64,000 nucleotides of DNA from Ceratotherium simum simum (GCF_000283155.1 NW_004454216.1:3463456-3527455), one strand, 5' to 3'; shown: positions 32,440 through 43,009, counted from the first letter of the stretch. Made by a program: numbers and translations. The notes: generated by a model from the sequence alone, not told the origin.

Positions 32440-33175
32440 TGAAATTAAGAAACATGGTCCAAATAAACCTCAGATGAAAAAAGAAATACAAAACAGAAAA
32501 TTCAGAAACTAAAATGAAAAAGAAAGATTTATATAATTATGTAGTTTTAAAAATTATATAGTAAAATTATCCTAAACAAATTTAATACGTAAAAGATTAT
32601 GAAAAAGTATTCATTATCCATTTGACAGATAAAGTTCAATATACAAATAATTCTTACAAATGGGTAACATTATCATGGAAAAATGGGCAAAGGATATGAA
32701 CAAGGAAATCCCCAAGGAGAAAATTTAAGTGGCCGCAAACATATCAAAGGAGTCAATCTCTGTAAAATGAAGGTAATTCAAATTAAAGTTGTATTGAGAT
32801 ATCATGTTACATTCACACTTACAAAGAGTTAAAAAGAGTAATAATATCTATTGTTCACAGGGATATTATAAATACATATTCTTATACATTGCTGCTAAAA
32901 TGTTAATTATTACAACAAATTTAGAAGACTAGAAAATCCATTAAAAATGAAAATACCTATAACTATCAAACCAGCAATATTCCCCCAGTGAATCTATTCC
33001 TTACATATAAAAGACAAAGTTCAAAAGGATTATATGAATAAAGGTGTTTATTGCAGCATCATTGTAGTAAAAAAAAAAATGAGAAGACAAATGTCCATCA
33101 ATAAGGAAATGACTGAATAAAATGAAGTTTTTCTTTTTAACATGGAATTTTATGCAGCTGCACTTATCCTAGTTG
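32440..33175 (+). mobile_element. L1M ORF2 3' region, sense
   Basis: AAAATGGGCAAAGGATATGAACAAGGAAATCCCC, AAACATATCAAAGGAGTC, TTCAAATTAAAGTTGTATTGAGATATCATGTTAC, TATACATTGCTGCTAAAATG, AACTATCAAACCAGCAATATTCCCCC, GTGTTTATTGCAGCATCATTGTAG, AAATGTCCATCAATAAGGAAATGACTGAATAAA. These follow the end of an L1MC/L1ME ORF2 in order. It is heavily mutated. Confidence 0.82.
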
Positions 33176-33216
33176 ACTTGGAGGGGGTGAGGAATTTTTG
33201 TTTGCTGTTTAGTTGT

Positions 33217-33240
33217 AAATAATAATAATAATAATAATAA
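33217..33240. repeat. (AAT)n microsatellite
   Basis: Eight AAT-type units just ahead of the reversed MIR. It probably grew from the A/T-rich MIR 3' end. Confidence 0.85.
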
Positions 33241-33480
33241 CAGTAAGCCAGCAATAACTAACATTTCTTGAATCTTTTTATGCTTTACTTCTATTAATCC
33301 TTTAGCCCTCCCAACCTCCTTGTCATATTAGAGTTTCTATTATCCTCTTTTTAATCATAAGAAAGATGGGGTATGGAGAATTTAGCTCAAAGTCACCCAG
33401 ATAATTAATTTGTAGATCTAGGATAGTCCCAGTCTGGTCCCAGAGTTTATATTCTTAACTGAGCTGTGCTGCCTCTCTAA
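33241..33480 (-). mobile_element. MIR SINE, antisense
   Basis: AACTAACATTTCTTGAATCTTTTTATGCTTTACTTCTATTAATCCTTTAGCCCTCCCAACC, TATTATCCTCTTTTTAATCATAAGAAAGATGGGG, AGCTCAAAGTCACCCAGATAATTAATTTGTAGATCTAGGATAGTCCCAGTCTGGTCCCAGAGTTTATATTCTTAACTGAGCTGTGCTGCC. Reversed MIR from tail through the tRNA-like head. Confidence 0.85.
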
Positions 33481-33489
33481 GCTAGAGAG

Positions 33490-33661
33490 AAGTATATAAT
33501 AGCATCCTATTTTTTTGGTAAAATTACATATATAATTGTATATAAATATATAAATATGAGAGGCTACAAAAGGATGCAGGACAACTCGAAAGCCTTGGCT
33601 TTGAGGAATGGAGAGAGGTTATGTTAGGAAACATAGGAGAAAGTTGCATAGAGGTAAGCAC
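33490..33661 (+). mobile_element. L1M 3' UTR fragment, probable
   Basis: ATAATAGCATCCTATTTTTTTGG, then a TATATA-rich stretch and CTACAAAAGGATGCAGGACAACTCGAAAGCC. This loosely follows the L1M 3' UTR ('gcatgatcccatttttgtaaa... atatatat... aaagactggaaggatacacacc'). It may be the continuation of the L1M at 32440. Low certainty. Confidence 0.4.
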
Positions 33662-34417
33662 AAGAAAGAAAAAGAAAGAAAGGAAGAAAAGATGGAAGGA
33701 AGGAAGGAAGGAAGGAAAGAAGAAGGAAGGAAGGAAGGAGGGAAGGAAGGAAGGAGAGAAGGAAGGAAGGAAGGAAGGAAGGAAGGAAGGAAGGAAGGAA
33801 GGAAGGAAAGAAAGAAAGAAAGAAAGAAAGAAANNNNNNNNNNNNNNNNNNNNNNNNNNNNNNNNNNNNNNNNNNNNNNNNNNNNNNNNNNNNNNNNNNN
33901 NNNNNNNNNNNNNNNNNNNNNNNNNNNNNNNNNNNNNNNNNNNNNNNNNNNNNNNNNNNNNNNNNNNNNNNNNNNNNNNNNNNNNNNNNNNNNNNNNNNN
34001 NNNNNNNNNNNNNNNNNNNNNNNNNNNNNNNNNNNNNNNNNNNNNNNNNNNNNNNNNNNNNNNNNNNNNNNNNNNNNNNNNNNNNNNNNNNNNNNNNNNN
34101 NNNNNNNNNNNNNNNNNNNNNNNNNNNNNNNNNNNNNNNNNNNNNNNNNNNNNNNNNNNNNNNNNNNNNNNNNNNNNNNNNNNNNNNNAAGAAAGAAAGG
34201 AGGGAAGGAAGGAAGAAAGGAGGGAAGGAAGGAAGGAAGAAAGAAAGAGAGAGAGAAAAAGAAAGAAAGAAAGAAAGGAAGAAAGGAAGAAAGAAAAAGA
34301 AAGAGAGAAAGAAAGAAAAAGAAAGGAAGGAAGGAGGAAAGAAAGAAAGAGAGAGAAAAAGAAAGGAAGGAAGGAGGAAAGAAAGAAAGAGAGAGAGAAA
34401 AAGAAAGGAAGAGAGAA
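33662..34417. repeat. long (GGAA)n/(GAAA)n purine microsatellite with assembly gap
   Basis: An almost pure purine strand made of GGAA units, then GAAA units, then mixed AGAAAGGAAGG blocks with GAGAGAGAAAAAG insertions. Its middle is unsequenced. Poly-Lys/Arg/Glu frames of up to about 280 codons on the plus strand and poly-Ser/Phe on the minus come only from the repeat and the gap and are not genes. Long mirror-symmetric purine tracts can adopt triplex or other non-B structures, which probably explains why the assembly failed here. Confidence 0.95.
33834..34188. other. assembly gap, 355 N
   Basis: A run of 355 undetermined bases inside the purine microsatellite. The size is not a round placeholder number, so it was probably estimated. 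Sequence on both sides is the same type of repeat. Confidence 0.99.
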
Positions 34418-34454
34418 AGAAAACTACATTCAAACAGGGTGTATATAATAACAA

Positions 34455-34660
34455 ATAGCTAGTGTGGTATGTTCCCATTCATATAAAATTTTATATTTGA
34501 GTGTGAGGTGTGAGTATATGCACGTGTGTATGAATAGAGAAATGCATGAAGCAATATTTTCCAAAATAGTCATTGTAGTTGTAATAGTTATTTTACTTTT
34601 CCCTTTATATTTTTATGTATTCAAAAAGTTTTCAATAAAGAAGCTTTAAAAAAAATATAC
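34455..34660 (+). mobile_element. L1M 3' tail, sense
   Basis: AGCTAGTGTGGTATGTTCCCATTCATATAAAATTTTATATTTGAGTGTGAGG, then ATAGTTATTTTACTTTTCCCTTTATATTTTTATGTATTCAAAAAGTTTTCAATAAAGAAGC and an A run. This is an L1M 3' UTR end. Together with 32440-33661 it suggests one L1M interrupted by a MIR and an expanded purine microsatellite. Confidence 0.65.
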
Positions 34661-34674
34661 AACCAGGGTTAAAA

Positions 34675-35330
34675 ACAGCCCACTCCTTAAGTGTGGGCTG
34701 TGCATAGTGACTTTCTTCCAAAGTATAGTATGGAAAGGGAGAAAAAACAATACAGTGGAAAAAACTGGCAGTTTCTGGTGATCACGGTTAATAGAAACAG
34801 TGATGAGTCCTGTTGATATTATGTACTGTTGATATGACGTGATGAGAATGGCACTTTACCTCTGTGATCTTTCCTCCCCAAAACATAGCACTCCAATTTA
34901 ATAAGGAGAAAAAACATGAGAAAAATCCCATTAGAGAGTCATTCTACAAAACACCTTATCAATATGCCTTAAAAAAAATCAAGATCATCAAAATCAAAGA
35001 AAATCTGAGAAACTGTTATAGCCAAGAGGGATCTAAGAGATGACTACTAAATTTAATGTGGTATCCTAGGTGGGATCTAGGAAGAGAAAAAAATTATGAC
35101 AAAAATTGAGAGAATTTGAATAAAGTACGGACTTCATTTAATAATAATATATCAATATTCATTCATTACTTGCAACAAATGTACCATACTAAGGTAAGAT
35201 GTTAATAATAAGGAACTGGGTGTGCAGTATACAGAAACTGTCGGTAGTATCTTTGCAAAAATTCTATGAATCTACAACTGTTATAGACTAAAAAGTTTAT
35301 CCAAAAATCAAATAAAACCACATTGATTAA
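34675..35330 (+). mobile_element. second L1M 3' UTR, sense
   Basis: CCCACTCCTTAAGTGTGGGCTGTGCATAGTGACTTTCTTCCAAAG, GTGATGAGTCCTGTTGATATTATGTACTGTTGATATGACGTGATGAGAATGGCACTTTACCTCTGTGATC, CATGAGAAAAATCCC, GCCAAGAGGGATCTAAGAGATGACTACTAAATTTAATGTGGTATCC, ATATATCAATATTCATTCATTACTTGCAACAAATGTACCATACTAAG. This is a well-preserved L1M 3' UTR, with an A/C-rich tail to about 35350. Confidence 0.82.
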
Positions 35331-35434
35331 AAAACAAAACAAACAAAATACATGGCAGGCGTTCTTTTAGGTACTATAGTTACTGCAAGGTACAAACAGA
35401 CCAATTCCTGCTAGGATCTTAGATACTAAAATAA

Positions 35435-35454
35435 AAGGTTTTTATAAATGTCTT
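35435..35454. repeat. left target-site duplication of ERE
   Basis: AAGGTTTTTATAAATGTCTT here matches AAGGTTTTTAATGTCTT at 35711-35727, apart from three extra bases (TAA). Confidence 0.8.
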
Positions 35455-35710
35455 CTTTTTTTTGAGGAAGAGTGGCCCTGAGCCAACATCTGCTGCCAAT
35501 CTTCCTCTTTTTTCCCTTTTTTCCCCCCAAAGCCCCAGTAGCTAGTTGTATGTCATAGCTGTACATTTTTCTAGTTGCTCTACGTGGGACCTTGCCTCAG
35601 CATGGCTTGATGAGTGGTGCGTAGGTCCGCGCCCAGGATCCAAACTGGCGAACCGTGGGCCGCGGAAACAGAGCATGCACACAGAACCGCCATGCCACCG
35701 GGCCGGCCCC
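35455..35710 (-). mobile_element. ERE SINE, minus strand
   Basis: A T-rich tail complement, then TTGAGGAAGAGTGGCCCTGAGCCAACATCTGCTGCCAATCTTCC, CCCCAAAGCCCCAGTAGCTAGTTGTATGTCATAG, CAGCATGGCTTGATGAGTGGTGCGTAGGTCCGCGCCCAGGATCC, ending CCATGCCACCGGGCCGGCCCC. It has the same body type as the 6430 and 27226 copies. Flanking near-duplicates lie at 35435-35454 and 35711-35727. An 88-codon plus-strand frame across it is not a gene. Confidence 0.93.
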
Positions 35711-35829
35711 AAGGTTTTTAATGTCTTTATCCTCCATCCTAACAAGAAAAGGAACTTAAAACATTTTACTGCAAACTCCCCAGCTCTGCCATATCATCCA
35801 CATTTTTGTTGAACGACTTTGGTTAACCT

Positions 35830-36500
35830 TGTTTTGAAAACCAACAAATTTCGTTCTTTTTCTTTTGTTTTTATCATAGTCAATACTTATTTATATTTAC
35901 TAAATTAATTTATTGATTCATTTGTTCACAATTGCTTTTCATATCTCACTCTTTATTCAAGGTTCAATTCCCTCTTGCTATAGTAAACCGCTCGGTAATA
36001 GTTTACGAATAAGTTATGATCTTATTCTTTGAAAATATTTATACCTTGTTCTCGTGATTTTATGGTAGTTTTGGTGGATATGGAATTCCAGATGGACAGT
36101 TATTTCCTTCAGCAATTTGAAGGTATTATTATAGCAATCTCTGGATTCTAGAGAATTTATTATATTTTCTTTCTCATGTTCTTCAAGAATTTCATTTTAT
36201 CTTTGATATTCCACAGTTTCATTTTAAAATTATCAAGCTGAAGATTTTTCTTTTTTCTTTTTTAATGTGAGGATTTCTGTGTTTATAGGAAAAATTTCAA
36301 TCATTATCCCTTTAAATATTGCTTGTATCTCATTAGTTCTATTTTGTCTCCTATAGATTTATATTATACCTTTATAGTCTATCCCGACTTCCCTGCTGTA
36401 CTTTCCATAAGTACAATCTTCTTTGCTACTTTCTCCTAGGCTCTATCCTCTGATTCTCTAACTCTCTCTTTAGCTGTGTCTAATCTAAATTTAGAGTTCT
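35830..36500 (-). mobile_element. L1 (or HAL1) ORF1 region, antisense
   Basis: ATATGGAATTCCAGATGGACAGTTATTTCCTTCAGCAATTTGAAGGTATTATTATAGCAATCTCTGGATTCTAGAG, TTTCATTTTATCTTTGATATTCCACAGTTTC, TAATGTGAGGATTTCTG, CAATCATTATCCCTTTAAATATTGCTTGTATC. This is the complement of L1 ORF1, from its C-terminal half toward its RNA-binding core. It is degraded. Confidence 0.7.
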
Positions 36501-39500
36501 TGTTTCTCATGGGTGCCTCCTTTTTCACCCACCACCCAGATTGGACAAATCTGTTCTTTGCTGCATTCCTGGGTCAATGGATGGTCTTTTTATAGTCACT
36601 GTTTCCTGTATAGATATCGATCTTATAGTGAGAGATTTTATCAGAGCAAAATGAGTCAAGTGAGATCTTTGGATTCAGTCTTTGTGGATCCAGAATATTG
36701 TTGGGAGAAAATTCTCTGTCGGTCTGTTGTGTTTCTGCCCATCTTCTGAAAAGAGGTATTGCTAACTTTGTTCCAAACTACCCTCTCAAGAGTGTTTTTT
36801 TTTTTTTTTTTTTTTAATAACGGCCTTGAGAGATAGAAATAGTGTTTCCCTTCTGAGCAAAGGACAGATTGTTTCCTGGAAGGTAAATAAAGATAATATC
36901 TTCCTCCAGGGCACAGTCTAAGAAAGGATGATAGCAGCCCTTTATAAAATTGGGGGTTTGTTATGTTCGGGGTTCCTCCACTGTGACACAAACACCTTGT
37001 GTGCACAGCATCCACCTGGGCCTGCCTCCACATTATGCTCATGGTACTTGGGAGGCAAGGGGAATCAATGCAAACAAGAATTTCCTGCTACTTTCTCTGC
37101 CATGTCTCTCATTCAGGAGTTTCTGAACCAGGAGTCTTGTGCCTTCTATCAGAATCTATGAAACTGTGGCAGATGAACTTGTTAGCTTGCAAAGAAGATA
37201 AAATATCAGACCCTTTACAGTTCTTTACACATATATGTAGATATCTTAGATCCTGCTCCCATGTACAGTTCCCCCACATTCAGCTTCTCCTGGAAGTCAT
37301 TGCAAAATCAGACCTGACACATATCTGCTTCTGCTCCCACCGTGGGTTGCTCCCACTTCTCACCTGGCTTTGAGTTCTCTCTTTGTTTCTGCCTCTTAGG
37401 TTTCTTTCTTCCTTCCTTCTTTCCTGCCTCTCTCCTTTCATTCATTCTTTCCTCCCTCCCTTCCTTTCTTTCGAGATCTGTATGTAATATTTTTATTGTG
37501 TTTTTCTTATCTAGCATTTCTGTGTTTGAGGGGAAAGCTATATTTTCCTTTTCAATTCAGTCTCTCATAATAGCCAGGTGTCCGTAGGTCTTTTCTAATG
37601 TTGACATTGTTTCATTTCAATTTCCATTATGGTTATTATTAAATTGGAATTAGTGGTCCACTAAATCCTCTTCAATCATGTCCCCTTTTAAGTCTTTGGA
37701 TCTAGGAATATATATGTAATATACACAACATAGTTCTTCCTAAGTCTAGGACAGATATCTAAATGATCCTTGCATGTCCCTCTGTGTTTATCAGAATTCT
37801 TAGTAGCAAACAATGGAAGCCAACTCCTTTAAATATAAACAGAAAATAAACTTATTAAAGGATATTAGATAGTTCACAGTCTCTCTGGGAGGATCAGGTC
37901 ACTACACTTAGAGCCTAGGTAGCCAGAAATAATTCTCTGGGGCTGCTCCAGTGGGAGGAAAAAAAAAACCAAAAAAAAACAGTAACAGGACTGTTGAGAA
38001 TAGACACTGTCTAATCTTGCATACATGATAGTGGGAATTGGATGTAGGGAATTGGATCTTTCTACTAGGATCTTGGCCACTGTTGTCTCTGAAAGTTGTA
38101 TGTCTTTCCTGCCCCCTTTACCAGAATGGATTCTTCATAGCACCGTGTCTTCTCATCGCTAGCTTTCAAATTAAAAAAAAAAAAACAAACTCAATGGACA
38201 TATCAGATTGGCAGAGGCGATGTTGCATGCCTGCTTCCTAGCTTGAGGAAGGCAGCATTGCAAGGTGCAAAGGTCCCTTGGTATCACATAACTGGTTTAT
38301 TTAACTGTTTTGAGTAGGGTGCTATCAAGGGATAACTTCAATCAAGCCCAATTAAGACTCTGTTCCACACTCCTGTATGATATAGTAGAAAGATCTAATA
38401 GTTTTCTCAGTCACTTTCATGAATTAAATAAAATTAATCTTTTCAGGTTATGAAAGGGTTATTCAACCTAATACGAAACTAACTCAAAGCCTCTCTCTTT
38501 TCATCTTAGGTCTCGTATAGGCTCAGAACCTTGTGGGGAAGGGTGTGCGGTCTCTTCTCATACTGTTTCCAGATCTTGTTCTTTTGAAACTTCTTCCATT
38601 CATCAAGATGCTTATATTTTACTCCAGGTTAGGGACAGAGGGAGGAAGGAGAGAAGGACAAAAGAGGTTGTACTTGACAAGTGCTATTGACATCTGGCAT
38701 TGGTTCCCTCTCTGGGACAAACGCCCAAATGCTGTTTCTCTCTTGGAGTGCTTTTGTGAGTTCATTACTCTCCCCAAAGAAACTTTGACATCACATTATC
38801 ACACCTGGAACAGGTGATAGACTCTCCACTTGATCATTTTTTACATCCCTTCAGCTTCTGTTTTGGGGAGACAGCAGGCCCACACTCTTCTCCTGGGGTC
38901 ACATTGACATAGCAGGTACCATATTGGGGTGCAGGACCTTCACAAGATGGCTGCAACATGGCTGCTTTCAGAGGCATGAATGAAAGTATCTTTGCTCCCT
39001 CAATTCTCTAAGTGCTGACTATTCCCACTGTGGCCCTTTTTCTCCACTCTTCTGCCTCAGGCTGCTTCAGCCACCCACATTTCTTTAGACTTTCTAGGTA
39101 AGAACATCATTTTTTTTTTTTTTTGCTACCCTACCGTCAAATTCCTGGGCAAATGGATTAATGTCTCCTAAGAATACTCTCCCTGTCTATTCTGCTTCTT
39201 CATGAGGCAAGTCTACAGGTTTCTTCAGCATAACAAGTTTCCAGCAAAGGGATCAGATGTCAGGCTCTCCTTCAGGGCAACAATTTTACTCTGTGAGTGT
39301 GTCTAAGATTTCCTGGTTTTGCATGAGAGAGGAAATGCACAGAATAATGACTGTTTTAAAAACAAACTTCAAAACTTCTCTCCCACCAGTCTCTAGCATT
39401 TTCCTACATGTAGCTAGAGGTTAAGGGATAAAGGTCACAGAACCTGTTTTGCTATCGCATAACAAGTCCTGTAAATATGTCTACCACCTATTCGTTGTCA

Positions 39501-39505
39501 CCTAT
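36501..39505. other. unassigned, with homopolymer and pyrimidine tracts
   Basis: About 3 kb. A poly(T) of 21 lies at 36795-36815 and another of about 14 near 39111-39124. Either could be the complement of a retroposon tail, but no element is identifiable beside them. A CT-rich tract with TTCC/TTTC words spans 37396-37475. 37790-38420 has a repeat-like character (ATTCTTAGTAGCAAACAATGGAAGCCAACTCC ... GATTGGCAGAGGCGATGTTGCATGCCTGC) and may be an old LINE or LTR I cannot name. Frames of 124-128 codons around 36656-37373 have no recognised domain. Confidence 0.35.
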
Positions 39506-39507
39506 TA

Positions 39508-39711
39508 TAGTCGTGCATCTCTTAACGGTGGGGATACATTCTGAGAAAAACATTGCTAAGCATCATCGTGTGAGCGTCATAGAGTATACTTACGCAAACA
39601 TAGATGGTACAGCCTACTATACACCTAGGCTTTATGGTACTAATCTCATGGGACCACTGTCGTATATGCAGTCTGTCATTGATGGAAATGTCTTTATGTG
39701 GCTCATGACTG
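39508..39711. mobile_element. TcMar/Tigger-like MITE, TA-flanked
   Basis: TAGTCGTGCATCTCTTAACGGTGGGGATACATTCTGAG, GTCATAGAGTATACTTACGCAAACATAGATGGTACAGCCTACTATACACCTAGGC, TCTCATGGGACCACTGTCGTATATGCAGTCTGTCATTGATGGAAATGTCTTTATGTGGCTCATGACTG. The ends are complementary (AGTCGTGCATCTCTTAACG against the reversed ...TTATGTGGCTCATGACT), and TA stands on both sides. About 150 bp of the longer family member is deleted from its centre. It is a non-autonomous DNA transposon. Confidence 0.8.
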
Positions 39712-40099
39712 TATTCTCACTTATGAGGCTTCAGTCAAAAAGAAAAGTCCTCACTGAACATCCCATTATATGAAGGGTGTTCAGCATATCAGGATAGAAA
39801 AAAGATGTTCATCTTGACATGGCCATTCCCATCTATAATTCACATGGTATCTAGTTTTCTAGATTTCTGTGTTATCATTAGGTCCAGATAACTACTTTTC
39901 TCACTACCAATTTGATCTTTTGAGAGAATGAATTATTTAAAAAATTGTTAAAAATTTGTCAGATGTTCTACCATTGGAGAAACAACACTTTTAGCAAATG
40001 TCTGGGTAGTTGAAGTTTTTCTAGATTTGCTGAATTGTGGCTATGTGTCTCATTAGATCTTTATTATGAAAGCTTTATCACTATCCTATGATTGGTGCA

Positions 40100-40235
40100 C
40101 TTTCATTGAACAAATATTTATTCAAACTGGTGACAGTGTGGTAAATAATACGTAACACAGACATAGTTTCTATCCTCGTGAAGCTTCTACTCTACGAAGG
40201 ATGCAAACACTACACATCTAATTTCACATTTGATT
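40100..40235 (-). mobile_element. L2 LINE 3' end, antisense
   Basis: TTTCATTGAACAAATATTTATTCAAACTGGTGACAGTGTGG, CATAGTTTCTATCCTCGTGAAGCTTCTACTC. This is the reversed L2 3' end ('ttcaacaaatatttattgagcacc... cctgccctcatggagcttacattc'). It is interrupted or followed by a short L1 piece. Confidence 0.65.
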
Positions 40236-40239
40236 TCTT

Positions 40240-40315
40240 AATTATTTTTTATTGAAGTATAATTGACATACAATATCTTATTAGTTACAGGTGTATGATT
40301 ATTTAATTGTTATTG
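40240..40315 (-). mobile_element. short L1 3'-UTR fragment
   Basis: ATTTTTTATTGAAGTATAATTGACATACAATATCTTATTAGTTACAGGTGTATG is the T-rich reversed start of an L1 3' UTR ('tttattgaagtatagttgacatacaatattatattagtttcaggtgta'). It lies between two antisense L2 blocks. Confidence 0.65.
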
Positions 40316-40329
40316 TTATCATTATCATA

Positions 40330-40850
40330 AAGGAAACCAATAAAATACATGGAGAGCAAATACTAGGAAGACTTGATTGAAACTAGAGACTTTGGAGGAA
40401 ATTTTATTCATTCATTCATCTATTCATTCATTCATATTTATTGAGTATGTACAATATGTCATACCCTGGGACTCCCTAGGGGAATGACAATAAGTTGGGG
40501 TCTGAAGGATGACTGGGAGTTAACTTGGTAGAGACGTGGGGAATAGAATACTCCCCAGGTGCAAGCAACAGAATGTTAGATCTCCCCAAGGTAGAATGAA
40601 GTATGACTCATTTGAAGAACTAAAAGAAAAAAAGGAATTATGTTTTTGAAGGGCAGAGATCAAGAGATAGAGTGTCACGAGGCAAACATATTGAAATAAG
40701 CAGGTGCCAGATCACAAAGAGCATTGTAAGTCAAACTATGGATTTTGGCAATTGTCTTGAAGTTATCAAAAGTTTTGTAGCAAGAAAAAATCGTGTTCTA
40801 GATTGAATTTTAAAATGATCACACAATGCTTTGTGGGGAATTCAGTAAAG
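40330..40850 (-). mobile_element. L2 LINE fragment, antisense
   Basis: TTCATTCATTCATCTATTCATTCATTCATATTTATTGAGTATGTACAATATGTC, GGTCTGAAGGATGACTGGGAGTTAACTTGGTAGAGACG, CAGGTGCCAGATCACAAAGAGCATTGTAAGTCAAACTATGGATTTTGG, TCGTGTTCTAGATTGAATTTTAAAATGATCACAC. The last segments follow the hallmark reversed L2 'ggccagatcatgtagggccttgtaggccatggtaaggactttggatttt... gatcactctggc'. Confidence 0.82.
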
Positions 40851-41515
40851 AATGGCAATATTTCTATTTTTTCCTTAACACTTTGAGTACAAGAAGCAAC
40901 AAATTTATTTTTCTAAATTAAATTAAAACTTGGTTGCTGCAAAATCACTTTCCAAGGTTGGTAAGAAGTATAATATTGGTCACCTTCTCTTGCCCAGGGT
41001 TATATTTGGGCCCTCGGGTTCTGTGGCTGCATAAACAGCTCTAGTCTGTACCTGAAAACAGCAGAATGTGTGTGTCCACTCCCATCATTCCCATTCTGTT
41101 ATTACAGCGAAGCAGGATTATACTTACCTGGACTCCTAACATTGTCTCCACAGGTCATTAAAATTTGTGTTGATCCATTGGAGGTTCCTTCTTTTTTTGG
41201 CAATCTTGTCCTTAGGGTTCCCTAACCAGTGTCAAAGCAAGAACCTAATCCTCAGAAGCATATGTGCAACTCTTAGAATATCAAGCTAAGTTTGGGGGCT
41301 TTTTTTCTATTGAATTAGACCTTTGAAAACAAGGACTGTCTGAGGTATGCCATTAAGACATCACTTCTCAACTTTCCCCTTTTGACCTGAAATATAAAAC
41401 AGTACATTACTACTTTTCGGATACCAGGGAGAGTGAAAGGAGATCACATAGCTTAAGTATTAAGGCGTGGGTACTCTGTTGGAGAAAGTAGGAAAGAATA
41501 CTTTCTGAAGACTAC
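40851..41515. other. unassigned sequence
   Basis: No gene or repeat recognised between the antisense L2 and the antisense L1. Confidence 0.3.
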
Positions 41516-41519
41516 ATAG

Positions 41520-42700
41520 GAAGGTTTTCAATGTATAATGGGGCTATGGTTATTGCAAATGTTTTCTTCCAGTCTGTGGCTTGTCTTTTCATTTACCTAA
41601 CGGTGTCTTTCAAATAGCAGACATTTTTAATTTTGATGAAGTCTAATTTATCATTTTTTTTCTTTTTATGGTTTACCATTTTTATGTCATCTATGAGAAA
41701 TCTTTGTTATCCCAAGGTTCTGAAGATTTTTATGTTTTTTTCTACAAGTTTTATAGCTTTAGCTTTTGTATTTAGGACTATGATCCATTTCAAGTTATTT
41801 TTTGTGAAAGATGTAAGGTAAGCATCATGGTTCATTTTTTCCATGTGGATAACCAAATCTTCCGACAACATTTGTTAAAAAGACTGTCCTTTACCCATTG
41901 AAATACTGTGGTGCCATTGTCAAAAGACAATTGGTCATATATGCGTGAGAGTATGTCTGGACTCTCTATTCTGTCTCATTGCTCTACATGTCTGTTTTTA
42001 TGCCAATACCACACTTTCTTAACTACTATAGCTTTATGTTAAGTCTTGAAAACAGGGAGTATAAGTCTTTAAAATTCTTTGTTCTTTACAAAAATTGTTT
42101 TGGCTATTCTAGGTCTATGTACTTCCAAACATATTTTAGAAACAGTTTGTTAATTTCTACAAGAAATGTCTTCTGGGAATTTGATTGGTATTGTAATAAA
42201 TCTAGACATCAATTTGAGAGAAATTGGCATCTTAACTATATTTGGTTTTCTAATCCATGGACACGGTATACCACTATATCAATCCATTTACTAAGGTCAT
42301 TAATTTCTTTCAGCAATGTTTTGTACTTTCATTGCATGGGTCTTGTATATATTTTATTAAATTTATCCCTAAGTATTTCATATTTTTGGATGTGATTTTA
42401 AGTGGTCATTTTTCATTTAATTCTCTAATTGTTTGTGATTAGTATATAGAAAAACATTTGACATCTGTAAAATGACTTTGTTTTCTGCAGTTTTGCCTAA
42501 CTTATTTATTAGTGTTAATAGCTATTCTAAAAATTTTTTATAGTTTTCTACATACATGATTATGTCATCTGTAAATAAAGAAAATTTTACTTCTTTCTTC
42601 CCCAACTTCATTCCTTGCATTTTTGTTTTCTTGCCTTGCTTGTTGTACTGACTGGGCCTCTCGTTTAATGTAGACTAGAAGTGGTAAGACTGATCATCAA
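41520..42700 (-). mobile_element. L1 ORF2 reverse-transcriptase to C-terminal region, antisense
   Basis: The plus strand is the complement of L1 ORF2: CAACATTTGTTAAAAAGACTGTCC, GACTCTCTATTCTGTCTCATTGCTCTACATGTCTG, GCCAATACCACACTTTCTTAACTACTATAGCTTTATG, ATTGTTTTGGCTATTCTAGG, GGTATACCACTATATCAATCC, TAAATTTATCCCTAAGTATTTCAT, GATTATGTCATCTGTAAATAAAG. Read on the minus strand, 42552-42575 encodes Phe-Thr-Asp-Asp-Ile-Ile-Met-Tyr. So the two catalytic aspartates of the RT FADD motif survive, although stops elsewhere make the copy inactive. A 138-codon plus-strand frame (41979-42395) is antisense to the RT. Confidence 0.88.
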
Positions 42701-43009
42701 AATAAGTTATGATTGTGAAGGTACTAAAATATAAAAATGTTAATATTGTTTATTATTCCCTGTATATGTCAGCAGAAGTAGATAGCAGTCAATAAATACA
42801 GGCAAGCTCCTCATAGCACACCATATATGTGTTCCTGAAGAGAGCATAATTCACAGTTAGGATTTTTAAAAAGTTCTAATTTGGCCTAAGCTACTTCCTA
42901 GTTTCATAGTTTTGAGTGACTTATTTGAATTCCCAAAGATGTAGTTAAATGATGAAAACTATATTTGCCTAATAACTTTTTTAAGCTATGACTCTTTCAG
43001 ATTCGGGTT

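Noticed and set aside
33608..34478. Open frames of 275-284 codons across the purine tract on both strands
   Set aside because: They consist of Lys/Arg/Glu or Ser/Phe/Leu repeats and run through 355 undetermined bases. Simple repeats without stop codons give such frames by composition.
41979..42395. 138-codon plus-strand open frame
   Set aside because: It is antisense to the L1 reverse transcriptase on the minus strand. The peptide has no domain and the nucleotide sequence is fully explained by the LINE.
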